DNA of 16,035 bases from JAMBLL01 sp964387145 (lineage in GTDB: Bacteria; Actinomycetota; Acidimicrobiia; Spongiisociales; UBA5794). Positions 1 through 6,006 of the stretch are shown here, one piece after another. How positions within the stretch are numbered: position 1 is the first letter of the stretch; every line of letters starts with the position of its first letter. The position numbers were made by a program, and so were the translations under genes. Location of the stretch: assembly GCA_964387145.1 (NCBI GenBank), contig CAYLVM010000051.1, positions 1-16,035 on the forward strand, given 5' to 3'. Under the pieces are notes generated by a model. That model was not told the origin of the DNA. It searched no databases and was given only the letters and a program-made list of their open reading frames with translations.

Positions 1-35
1 GACAATCGCCGACACCCAGATCGCGGATTGAGGTT

Positions 36-202
36 CAGGGGGGACAAGCGAGTCTGCGAGCGAGGGGGGACCGTGAGCCTGCGAGCCCGGTACGGCACGA
101 TCCCACGCACAGGTTGGTTCCACTTCGTGCTCGCAGGCTCGCCCTCCCCCCTGCATCGCTCCTGCGTCGCTCTGCCGTCCCCGCTGAAGGGGGGGACAGC
201 GA
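36..202. repeat. G-tract and inverted-repeat intergenic region
   Basis: The first 245 bases hold no convincing gene. A perfect 12-bp inverted repeat (GAGCCTGCGAGC at 75-86, its complement at 129-140) is flanked by a G-run on the left (64-69) and a C-run on the right, so a larger imperfect stem-loop is possible. The motif GGGGGGAC occurs three times (38-45, 64-71, and within 189-198), and two of the copies extend into similar strings (GGGGGGACAAGCGA and GGGGGGGACAGCGA). This looks like a short repetitive extragenic element rather than coding DNA. Function is unknown; it could be a transcript-end structure for a gene left of the window. Confidence 0.5.
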
Positions 203-245
203 ACCCGTCCTCGCTCCAGGTCTGTGTGCCTACACTGGAGGCAAG

Positions 246-821
246 ATGCGTGACACCCCAACGAGCGACGAACTGATCAAGAGGGCGAAGAGGGACTTCG
301 CACCCACGGTCTACTCGCGGACGTACACGGTCGTCAGCCGCGCCGAGGACATCGAGAAGATGGTTGCCGAGACCATGAACACCGATGCGATAGCCAAAGC
401 CATGGCCGAGACGATGGACCCCGACGCCATGATGGACCCATCCACCTCCATGGGAGGGATGATGTCGCGCCCCGACGAACCCATGGTGTCGGAACGAGCG
501 AGACGGATGCCGAGCGCACCGCGCACGCCGGTACCGGTGACATCCATGCAGCCTGTACCTGCAACAGCTCCTCCAACGGGCTTCGGCGGAACCGGAGAGA
601 ACGCGTCGGGCAAGCCGGTCCTGAGGGCGTTCGGCCTGTTCATCCTCCTCGCCCTCGCAGGGTTGTGGGTGCTGCTGATCATCGGTGCCGCAGGGAGTCC
701 AGATGAGGCGGCATCCGTTCTGGGTGGCGGCCTCGTCCTCACGGTGATCCCGTTCATCGTCGCGTTGCTGCTCTTGCGGGCTGCCAGGAGAGCGAAGCCG
801 ACGCAAGGGATCATCTCGTAG
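246..821 (+). CDS. Methionine-rich hypothetical protein with two C-terminal membrane segments
   Basis: This is a 191-residue protein of no family I recognise. The ATG at 246 is preceded by a good ribosome binding site, GGAGG at 237-241. The frame stays open further upstream, but that part is repeat-rich DNA and looks unconvincing as protein. Residues 1-120 look soluble and contain a methionine-rich stretch (about 39-73) with an internal duplication of the pattern M-x-A-E-T-M-x-x-D-A. Residues 85-115 are rich in proline, serine and threonine. Two hydrophobic helices follow (about 127-149 and 156-180), ending in a basic tail (RRAKP), which suggests a membrane-anchored protein with a cytoplasmic N-terminal domain. 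A TACACT hexamer at 231-236 could be a -10 box, but it would put the start of transcription inside or past the ribosome binding site. Existence as a gene is likely; function is unknown. Confidence 0.7.
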   Translation: MRDTPTSDELIKRAKRDFAPTVYSRTYTVVSRAEDIEKMVAETMNTDAIAKAMAETMDPDAMMDPSTSMGGMMSRPDEPMVSERARRMPSAPRTPVPVTSMQPVPATAPPTGFGGTGENASGKPVLRAFGLFILLALAGLWVLLIIGAAGSPDEAASVLGGGLVLTVIPFIVALLLLRAARRAKPTQGIIS

Positions 822-822
822 A

Positions 823-835
823 GCCGAGTATCGGC
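823..835. terminator. Short hairpin between convergent genes
   Basis: GCCGA at 823-827 and TCGGC at 831-835 form a 5-bp stem with a 3-nt loop. It lies directly after the stop of the membrane protein (821) and before the stop of the convergent PLP enzyme (850). There is no T-tract on either strand. It could act as a weak bidirectional terminator, but it is short. Confidence 0.25.
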
Positions 836-849
836 GAAGCAGTGTGTGG

Positions 850-2061
850 CTACCGATCGAGCGCTTGGGCGACATCGGCGAGGATGTCCTCGGCCGCTTC
901 GAGTCCGACCGACATCCGCACGAGCCCGTCGGTGATCCCCGCTGCGACCCTGTCCTGGGGATCGACGACACGATGTGTCATCGAGGCAGGATGCTCGACG
1001 AGCGTGTCGATGTTGCCAAGGCTCACAGCGAGCGTGCAGAGCCGGACGTGGTCGAGGAACCGCACCGCCGCTTCGTAACTCCCGAGGTCGAACGCAAGCA
1101 TTGCACCGAACCCATCCATCTGTCGTGCGGCGATCTCGTGGCCGGGATGTGAAGTGAGGCCCGGATAGTGTGTTGCGGTGACTGCCGGATGGGTGTGAAG
1201 GAACCCGGCAACCGACATCGCGTTCGTGACATGCTGCTTCATGCGAAGAGGCAACGTCTTGAGACCGAGATTCGTCAGCCAGCAGTCGAACGCACTGGGA
1301 ACGCCGCCCGTGAACTTGATCAGCGAGCCGATGCCCTCCTCCATCAACACCGTGTCGTTCGTCACGACCGCTCCACCGATGACTGTGCCGTGACCGTTGA
1401 TGTACTTCGTGGTGCTGTGCACCACAACGTCGGCACCTAGCGCGAGGGGGCGTTGCACGATAGGGGTAGCGAACGTGTTGTCGACGACGACACGCGCACC
1501 GTGGCGGTGTGCAATCTCGGCGGTGCGGGCGATGTCGATGATCGCCATCGTCGGGTTTGCCGGCGTCTCGAGGTACACCACCTTCGTGTCGGGCCTGCTT
1601 TCGAGGGCCAACTCGAGCGCGGAAGGTTCGAGACCAGGGACCCGGGATGTCGTGATCCCGTACGCTGGGAGCACATCCGAGATGAGGTGGTCCGCCGAGC
1701 CGTAGAGTGTCTGCTGGGCGATGATGTGGTCGCCGGCCTTGGCGATGGCCATGAGGGCTGCGGTGATGGCGGCCATGCCGGAACTGAATATCTCTGCGGA
1801 GGTGGTGGAGGCTCCTTCCCGGTCGTCCCACCCCTCCAAAGCTGCGATCTTGGCTGCCAGCGCTCTGCGCGACGGGTTGGCGCCCCGTGAGTAGATGTAC
1901 GCGTCGGATTCGCCCATCCCCATGGCCTCTACCCCAGACATGTCGTCGAACGTGAACGTCGAGGTCTGGTAGATCGGGGCCACATGGGCACCGGACGCGT
2001 CGTGTATCTCTCCGGCGTGGATCGCCTCGGTCGCCATCGTGAACCGCTCGTGATCGTGCAT
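850..2061 (-). CDS. Cys/Met-metabolism PLP-dependent enzyme, methionine gamma-lyase-like
   Basis: This 403-residue protein belongs to the cystathionine gamma-synthase / methionine gamma-lyase / O-acylhomoserine sulfhydrylase family, fold type I PLP enzymes that handle sulfur amino acids in the cytoplasm. Visible hallmarks are YSRGANPS (57-64), the active-site tyrosine region QQTLYGS (116-122), DNTFATP (194-200, with the Asp that holds the pyridine nitrogen) and STTKYINGH (216-224), whose Lys219 should carry the PLP. The C-terminal block SLGNIDTLVEHPASMTH is typical. Overall the sequence resembles methionine gamma-lyases more than cystathionine synthases, but the cysteine found in classical lyases after the tyrosine (YGC) is serine here, so the substrate is not certain. 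The ATG at 2061 is chosen because GAAGG lies about 8 nt upstream; a GTG nine codons earlier lacks a ribosome binding site. It stands alone on its strand and converges with the gene to its left. Confidence 0.9.
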   Translation of the reverse strand: MHDHERFTMATEAIHAGEIHDASGAHVAPIYQTSTFTFDDMSGVEAMGMGESDAYIYSRGANPSRRALAAKIAALEGWDDREGASTTSAEIFSSGMAAITAALMAIAKAGDHIIAQQTLYGSADHLISDVLPAYGITTSRVPGLEPSALELALESRPDTKVVYLETPANPTMAIIDIARTAEIAHRHGARVVVDNTFATPIVQRPLALGADVVVHSTTKYINGHGTVIGGAVVTNDTVLMEEGIGSLIKFTGGVPSAFDCWLTNLGLKTLPLRMKQHVTNAMSVAGFLHTHPAVTATHYPGLTSHPGHEIAARQMDGFGAMLAFDLGSYEAAVRFLDHVRLCTLAVSLGNIDTLVEHPASMTHRVVDPQDRVAAGITDGLVRMSVGLEAAEDILADVAQALDR

Positions 2062-2161
2062 CTGGTCGCCCTTCAACGTCGAGGGCACCAGCGTACAGGG
2101 GCTCTTCGCCGTGGAATCAGCGACACACCGAGCCTCGCCCGAACGGTGCTGGGGTCGCTAC

Positions 2162-2284
2162 GAGGAGGATGCGCGGAGAGGGAACATCCGTTCTCCGTTT
2201 GTCGTCTACCGACGACTCACCGGCACCCAGAAACAGTCGGGGTTTCCGACTGTGAACGGTGATCTGTGGACTGTCAACTCACCG
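2162..2284. repeat. Palindromic heptamer-repeat element, copy A
   Basis: The 364-base gap 2062-2425 has no gene of its own until the pilin. It contains a structured element. Starting with GAGGAGG (2162-2168), a run of four degenerate heptamers of the CGTTTAC type occupies 2189-2216. A perfect 8-bp hairpin follows (ACAGTCGG 2233-2240, complement 2246-2253, loop GGTTT). Then four heptamers of the opposite orientation, of the CTGTGAA / CTGTCAA type, occupy 2250-2277, the first overlapping the right arm of the hairpin. The whole has dyad symmetry. A second copy with the same order of parts is at the right end of the window (15912-15997). Function unknown; it may be a mobile palindromic repeat or a transcript-end structure. 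Confidence 0.6.
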
Positions 2285-2390
2285 GCTACTCGCTATCCAC
2301 TGATCCTCGAGGACGACGGCAGTCGATCCAAAAGTCGCGACAAGTGGTGGTACAACTGCTGGCAGTGGGTGAAATGGGTCGGAGGACCCA

Positions 2391-2425
2391 TTGGGGGAGG
2401 ACTAGTCCGAACGTACAATGCCTCC
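2391..2425 (+). promoter_or_regulatory. Promoter of the pilin gene, leaderless
   Basis: TACAAT at 2414-2419 matches a -10 box and lies 6 nt before the ATG at 2426, so transcription would begin at the start codon. TTGGGG at 2391-2396, 17 nt upstream, is a partial -35 match. GGAGGA at 2396-2401 is too far (24 nt) from the ATG to act as a ribosome binding site, which supports a leaderless start. Confidence 0.6.
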
Positions 2426-2629
2426 ATGGCCCGTCACATAACCACACTGCATGTTCACTTCACATCCATGGTGCGGCGATGCGTTCGAAAAGAGTCCGGT
2501 GCAAGCATGGTCGAGTATGCGCTCTTGGTCTCTTTGATCGCGATCGCACTCGTCGTTGCGGTGGGGTTCTTCGGCAACGCGTTACGCAACGAGTTCAACG
2601 ACATCGGAACGAGCGTCGGGAACGCCTAA
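2426..2629 (+). CDS. Flp/Fap-type class III signal pilin precursor
   Basis: This is a 67-residue prepilin of the Flp (type IVb) family, the major subunit of tight-adherence pili exported by the Tad machinery. The sequence KESG|ASMVEYALL shows the canonical prepilin peptidase site: cleavage after Gly25, glutamate at +5 (Glu30) followed by tyrosine. A hydrophobic assembly helix spans about 31-50, and the mature pilin would be 42 residues, the usual size. The ATG at 2426 is favoured because of the adjacent leaderless promoter. An in-frame ATG at 2468 would give a shorter, more typical 11-residue leader but has no ribosome binding site. No other tad genes (ATPase, TadB/C, secretin, prepilin peptidase) are present in the window, so the assembly machinery must be elsewhere. 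Its stop codon overlaps the stop of the convergent DUF2007 gene. Confidence 0.85.
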   Translation: MARHITTLHVHFTSMVRRCVRKESGASMVEYALLVSLIAIALVVAVGFFGNALRNEFNDIGTSVGNA

Positions 2630-2925
2630 GGCCGATCCCACTCCGTCGTTTCGTCAACCACCTCAGCACCCTCGTCACCCTCGTCACCCTCGTTCTCGGT
2701 GTCGTCGGTGCTGAACCGTTCCTCGAGCACGCTGCGTGCACGTTCGACGTCCGAAGCGGCGACAACGAGACGGACACCTCCTTCGAGCAGTGACATCGAA
2801 GGGATCGCCCCTCCGGCGTTGTCGGTGAGGACCGATGCGCGGATTCCCTCAGAGGCCAGATGCGCCTTAACGGCCCTCGCCTCGAACGCAGTTCCGAATG
2901 TCGCGATCTCGATGATGTCGTCCAC
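2626..2925 (-). CDS. DUF2007-family small protein with acidic tail
   Basis: This 99-residue protein matches the DUF2007 pattern (putative signal-transducing protein), a small ferredoxin-like fold also found fused to other domains. The domain covers about residues 4-72: an N-terminal strand (IIEIATFGTAFEARAVKAHL), the ASEGIRASVL turn, then VRLVVAASDVERARSVLEE. Residues 73-99 form a strongly acidic tail encoded by a 9-bp tandem repeat. The start is GTG at 2925, with GAGGAGG ending about 5 nt upstream. The biochemical role of the family is not established. It is divergent from the acetyltransferase gene at 3029 and convergent with the pilin gene, whose stop codon it overlaps by 4 nt. Confidence 0.8.
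   Translation of the reverse strand: MDDIIEIATFGTAFEARAVKAHLASEGIRASVLTDNAGGAIPSMSLLEGGVRLVVAASDVERARSVLEERFSTDDTENEGDEGDEGAEVVDETTEWDRP
2667..2693. repeat. Three tandem 9-bp repeats inside the DUF2007 gene
   Basis: CACCCTCGT occurs three times in a row at 2667-2675, 2676-2684 and 2685-2693. On the coding (minus) strand it gives the acidic repeat E-G-D-E-G-D-E-G near the protein's C-terminus. Since 9 is a multiple of three, copy-number change would lengthen or shorten the tail without a frameshift. Confidence 0.9.
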
Positions 2926-3016
2926 GGTGCCTCCTCGATCGTGTCACGGCGCGAACCGTGCTCCCTCGGAGTATGTCACGGATTTCGGAATAGGCGGCCA
3001 CGGGTCTCCTTCCGGG

Positions 3017-3028
3017 TAGCGTTGCGGT
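3017..3028 (+). promoter_or_regulatory. -10 box for leaderless GNAT gene
   Basis: TAGCGT at 3017-3022 stands exactly 6 nt before the ATG at 3029, and no ribosome binding site is visible upstream of that ATG. No clear -35 element is seen. This matches the leaderless pattern repeated elsewhere in the window. Confidence 0.5.
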
Positions 3029-3595
3029 ATGGCTGTGCCACCCGATCGATCCTTATCTCCGATGTACCCGGACACGATTCCGCGCGGATATCCCACGGAA
3101 CTCGAGACGTGGGTGACCCTCGACGGCGGGTCGACGATCTTCGTTCGGCCCATCGTTCCCGACGATGATGCCAGGGTCCTCAATGCCATGGAGTTCGGTG
3201 ATGGAGAGTCAATCCGCAGGCGGTTCTTCTCGGCTGCGCCTCCCGACCAGCCCCGACAGGTTCGGTACCTTGTCGAGGTCGACTATCGATGGCGACTCGC
3301 CCTTCTTTCCATGGACGAATCTGGCAACAGCGTTGCCCTCTCACGATACGAGGGTTCGCAAGGCTCCTCCGGTGCGGAGGTAGCGGTCGTCGTCGATCCG
3401 ACATGGCGCAGGCGAGGTGTTGCGTCGACGTTGCTCCGACTCCTCGAACCTCCTGGTATCGCAGCGGGCGTTCGTGAGTTCCATGCTGTGTACCAGCCGG
3501 ACAACAGGCCGATCGCCACCGTCCTGGCTTCCCTCGGCTACGGCAATGCGGTCCTCGACGGCGGACTCGTCCAGGTTTCCAAGACGCTCCGATGA
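3029..3595 (+). CDS. GNAT-family N-acetyltransferase
   Basis: This 188-residue protein has a single Gcn5-related acetyltransferase domain. The acetyl-CoA binding motif A is clear at 117-139: AEVAVVVDPTWRRRGVAST, with the pyrophosphate-binding R-R-R-G-V-A at 127-132. N159 and the following ATVLASLGY (163-171) form the motif B helix. The N-terminal part (DGGSTIFVRPIVPDDDARV and IRRRFFS) resembles the acetyltransferase domain of the Pat-type lysine acetyltransferases of Actinobacteria, here without a cyclic-nucleotide or CoA-ligase-like partner domain. That resemblance suggests, but does not prove, a protein substrate. It starts at the ATG with the leaderless promoter and is followed after 16 nt by the Nif3-like gene, probably its operon partner. 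Confidence 0.85.
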   Translation: MAVPPDRSLSPMYPDTIPRGYPTELETWVTLDGGSTIFVRPIVPDDDARVLNAMEFGDGESIRRRFFSAAPPDQPRQVRYLVEVDYRWRLALLSMDESGNSVALSRYEGSQGSSGAEVAVVVDPTWRRRGVASTLLRLLEPPGIAAGVREFHAVYQPDNRPIATVLASLGYGNAVLDGGLVQVSKTLR

Positions 3596-3600
3596 GTGAG

Positions 3601-3611
3601 TAGCATCGCGC
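3601..3611 (+). promoter_or_regulatory. -10 box for Nif3-like gene, internal operon promoter
   Basis: TAGCAT at 3601-3606 lies 5 nt before the ATG at 3612 and 8 nt before a second, adjacent ATG at 3615. There is no ribosome binding site in the 16-nt gap after the acetyltransferase gene. The Nif3 gene may therefore also be expressed from its own leaderless transcript. Confidence 0.45.
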
Positions 3612-4382
3612 ATGATGCTTGTTTCCGATCTCCTCGAAACTCTCGACGAACTGATCGACCTGTCCCGGGCGGCCGATTGGGATCGGGTGGGGCTCCAGGT
3701 GGGGTCCCCGTACGACCGCGTGACGAAGGCCGGTGTCTGCCACGAGGTCACTTCCCGCGTCGTGCACGACGTGCTCGACGCAGGGATCACCACCCTCATC
3801 TCCTATCACCCCGTCCTGTTCGTGCCGACAACGACATTCGTTGCCGGTCCGACACCCGAGGGCAGGGCACTCGCCCTGGCTCGAGGGCGGGTGTCCGTCG
3901 TCGTGGTACACACAGCGTTCGATGCTGCACCGGGAGGTACAGCAGAATCCCTCGGGCGGGTGGCCGGTGTGATCGGGATGGTCGGATTCGGATGCGAGGA
4001 GGGAGATCCTCGCCGGTGTATCGGACGCGTCGGCTCGGTCGAGCCGGTGACGCTGGGTGCCTACCGTGAGACGGTCGAGAACCAACTCGACACGTCGACC
4101 CGCATCGTGGGAGATGCCGCGTCGATGATCGAGCGTGTCGCCGTCGTCCCCGGATCGGGAGGATCGTTCATCGACGCCGCAGCCGACGTCGCCGACGTCC
4201 TCATCACGGGGGACGTCAAGCACCACGAGGCGCGCCGTGCGCTCGACCGGGGACTCGCGATCATCGACGCGGGGCACGTTCCGACCGAACGGCCAGGTGT
4301 CGAGGCGTTGTACGCTGCACTCAACACATTGATCGACGACGTAGCACAGGTCGGGGGAGACCCCGACCCATGGAAGGACTGA
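3612..4382 (+). CDS. Nif3-like dinuclear metal-center protein (DUF34)
   Basis: This 256-residue protein is a NIF3/DUF34 family member, widely conserved and shown structurally to bind two metal ions; some relatives act as GTP cyclohydrolase-type or nucleotide-related hydrolases, but the cellular role is unsettled. Family marks are DWDRVGLQVGSP (22-33), YHPVLF (65-70), HTAFDAAPGG (100-109), GDVKHHEA (200-207) and GHVPTE (221-226). Likely metal ligands are His66, His100/Asp104, His222 and Glu226. The first position of the usual HHP motif is tyrosine here. It lacks the extra central domain of the longer family members. It is separated by one nucleotide from the zinc-ribbon coiled-coil gene, a pairing also known in mycobacteria (Rv2230c-Rv2229c), which suggests a shared function. 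Confidence 0.9.
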   Translation: MMLVSDLLETLDELIDLSRAADWDRVGLQVGSPYDRVTKAGVCHEVTSRVVHDVLDAGITTLISYHPVLFVPTTTFVAGPTPEGRALALARGRVSVVVVHTAFDAAPGGTAESLGRVAGVIGMVGFGCEEGDPRRCIGRVGSVEPVTLGAYRETVENQLDTSTRIVGDAASMIERVAVVPGSGGSFIDAAADVADVLITGDVKHHEARRALDRGLAIIDAGHVPTERPGVEALYAALNTLIDDVAQVGGDPDPWKD

Positions 4383-4383
4383 C

Positions 4384-5094
4384 GTGGAACAGTTGAAGAG
4401 CCTTGCCGACCTCCTGGACCTTCAGGAGATCGATCTTCAGATCGACAAGCTCCTCGACACGCGAAGCTCGTTACCTGAACTCGACGAGTACAAGCACGCC
4501 CATGAAGAGGTTGCCCGGTTGACCGCCGAGCTCGAGACCGCAAGGCAGGACCTCAAGGAGGTCGATCGTAACCTGAATCGAACCAACGGCGAGCTCGAGC
4601 TCACAGCGGAGAAGGCAGCTTCGGAACAGAACCGCCTCTATGCGGGAGGCATGTCGGCGAGAGATGCCGACTACCTGCGCAGGGAGGTGGAACTTCTCTA
4701 CGCCAAGGTGTCCAAGATGGAGGACGAGGTACTCGGCCATATCGAGGACAAGGAGAAATCGGAGGCGGATGTCGAGCGGTTGACGCAGGGACTCGAGCTG
4801 GCGACAGCCGAGAAGGAGAGGCTCGGGGCGGTCATCTCCGACCGGTGGCGTGTCATCGACAAGGAACTGGCGCTGAAGGAGGAGAGGAAGAAAGTGGACG
4901 TCACGCTCGTTGACGAGTACCTCCTCGAGACGTACGAGCACCTGCGTGACACTCAGGGCGGCCAGGTCGTCGGTCGCCTCGTGGACGGCGTGTGCGGCGT
5001 CTGCCATCTCAAGCTTTCTGCCGCAGAGGTAGCAAAAGTGACCAAGGAAGATCCGCCCCGTTGCATCCACTGCCGTTCGATCCTCGTTGTGTGA
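4384..5094 (+). CDS. Coiled-coil protein with C-terminal C4 zinc ribbon (CT398-like)
   Basis: This 236-residue protein has an almost continuous charged heptad pattern from about residue 10 to 190, interrupted near LYAGGMSARDADYLRREVE (84-102), which predicts a long antiparallel coiled-coil hairpin. The C-terminus holds a C-x2-C...C-x2-C zinc ribbon with Cys204, Cys207, Cys227 and Cys230, as in the CT398-like / zf-RING_7 family (mycobacterial Rv2229c). The family is thought to be a nucleic-acid-associated or adaptor protein, but its function is not firmly known. It starts with GTG at 4384, one nucleotide after the Nif3 stop, with GGAAGGA at 4372-4378 as ribosome binding site inside the end of the Nif3 gene, so translation is probably coupled. 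Confidence 0.9.
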   Translation: MEQLKSLADLLDLQEIDLQIDKLLDTRSSLPELDEYKHAHEEVARLTAELETARQDLKEVDRNLNRTNGELELTAEKAASEQNRLYAGGMSARDADYLRREVELLYAKVSKMEDEVLGHIEDKEKSEADVERLTQGLELATAEKERLGAVISDRWRVIDKELALKEERKKVDVTLVDEYLLETYEHLRDTQGGQVVGRLVDGVCGVCHLKLSAAEVAKVTKEDPPRCIHCRSILVV

Positions 5095-5097
5095 TCG

Positions 5098-5631
5098 ATG
5101 CTGTTCTGGCATGTTGGAGCGACGATCGCTTTCGTGCGCTACGCCTTCCGCGACCAGAACATGGATCTTCGCTTCCTTGCGTTCGGAGCCATCCTCCCCG
5201 ATGTGATCGACACACCGATCGGAGCAATCGGCTGGTCATCCTTTCAGACGGTTCGGCTCTGGAGCCACGGCATTGCAGCGGCATCTCTTGCCATGGTGGC
5301 CGTTCTCGTGTTCACGCGACGAGGTCCGTCGCGCAAGCGTTGGATGCTTCTTGCCGTCGGTGTCATGATGCACCTGCTCCTGGATGCGATGTGGAACGAG
5401 CCTGCCACTCTGTGGTGGCCGTTCCTCGGCTCGGAGTTCACAGCGACCGGTGGTCCAACCTTCGCCGGGTTCGTCATCGATGTACTGAGGAACCCCGTGA
5501 TGTGGGTGGGCGAGGCTGTCGGCCTCGGCTACCTCGTCGTTCTGTGGAGGCGAGCAGGTCTCTCCGACCGTGAAGCGCGAAAAGCCCTTGTGCGAACCGG
5601 AACCGTGTCAGCTGCTATCGACAGCGGATGA
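5098..5631 (+). CDS. DUF457-like membrane-bound metal-dependent hydrolase family protein
   Basis: This 177-residue membrane protein resembles the DUF457/YdjM family of inner-membrane proteins predicted to be metal-dependent hydrolases. Typical elements are FGAILPDVID (29-38), a histidine in a helix (His57), HLLLDAMW (92-99, His92 and Asp96) and WPF (107-109). Hydrophobic helices lie near 57-73, 82-96 and 135-150. The ATG at 5098 is three nucleotides after the stop of the zinc-ribbon gene and has no ribosome binding site of its own, so it is likely translated by coupling as the last gene of the GNAT-Nif3-zinc ribbon operon. Its last 24 nt overlap the end of the convergent transporter gene. Substrate unknown. 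Confidence 0.75.
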   Translation: MLFWHVGATIAFVRYAFRDQNMDLRFLAFGAILPDVIDTPIGAIGWSSFQTVRLWSHGIAAASLAMVAVLVFTRRGPSRKRWMLLAVGVMMHLLLDAMWNEPATLWWPFLGSEFTATGGPTFAGFVIDVLRNPVMWVGEAVGLGYLVVLWRRAGLSDREARKALVRTGTVSAAIDSG

Positions 5632-6006
5632 GGATCTCCACAGTCCGTAGGTTCTCAACCCCATCCGAACCGCGAGAAGTGCCAGGACGATCGCAAAGAC
5701 CTTGCGAAGGAGCTCTTCGTTCATGGACTGAGCGAGCGTCGCTGCACCGAATGCGGCGATGACGCCGCTCGAGCCGACGACGGCAACGACCTTCCAGTCG
5801 ACCCGTCCCGCCCGAGCGTGTATGACGGTCCCGACGACCGCGGTCATGACGATGATCGCAAGCGATGTTCCTTGAGCTTCGAGTTGATCGAACGCGAACA
5901 GGGCGACGAGAGCCGGAACGAAGATGATGCCACCACCCACGCCGAGGGTCGCTGCCAGAGACCCGGCGAACACACCAAGCAGGATGAGTCCAATGATCCC
6001 GAGCAT
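5608..6006 (-). CDS. Half-size TauE/SafE-family transporter, second subunit
   Basis: This 132-residue membrane protein corresponds to one half of a TauE/SafE (DUF81) permease, a family linked to export of sulfite, sulfonates and organosulfur compounds. The glycine-rich motif GVGGGIIFVPAL (22-33) is followed by FDQLEAQGTSLAIIVMTAVVG and a G-R-V-D-W turn. About four membrane helices are visible, against about eight in the usual 250-residue protein. Its ATG (6006) shares one base with the stop of the upstream half (TGATG), so the two halves are translationally coupled and probably assemble together. Longer in-frame starts upstream would lie inside the partner gene and are less likely. Its 3' end overlaps the DUF457-like gene by 24 nt. 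Confidence 0.85.
   Translation of the reverse strand: MLGIIGLILLGVFAGSLAATLGVGGGIIFVPALVALFAFDQLEAQGTSLAIIVMTAVVGTVIHARAGRVDWKVVAVVGSSGVIAAFGAATLAQSMNEELLRKVFAIVLALLAVRMGLRTYGLWRSSSAVDSS

Noticed and set aside
2..31. Possible C-terminal end of a gene entering from the left (reading TIADTQIAD then TGA)
   Set aside because: Only nine codons are visible and there is nothing to test them against.
311..1831. Long open frame on the minus strand, 506 codons
   Set aside because: It overlaps two better supported genes, the Met-rich protein and the PLP enzyme, and its translation is arginine/histidine-rich with no domain, typical of an out-of-frame reading of GC-rich DNA.
3180..4277. Long open frame on the minus strand, 365 codons
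   Set aside because: It lies antisense to the GNAT and Nif3 genes, has low-complexity composition and shows no motif.
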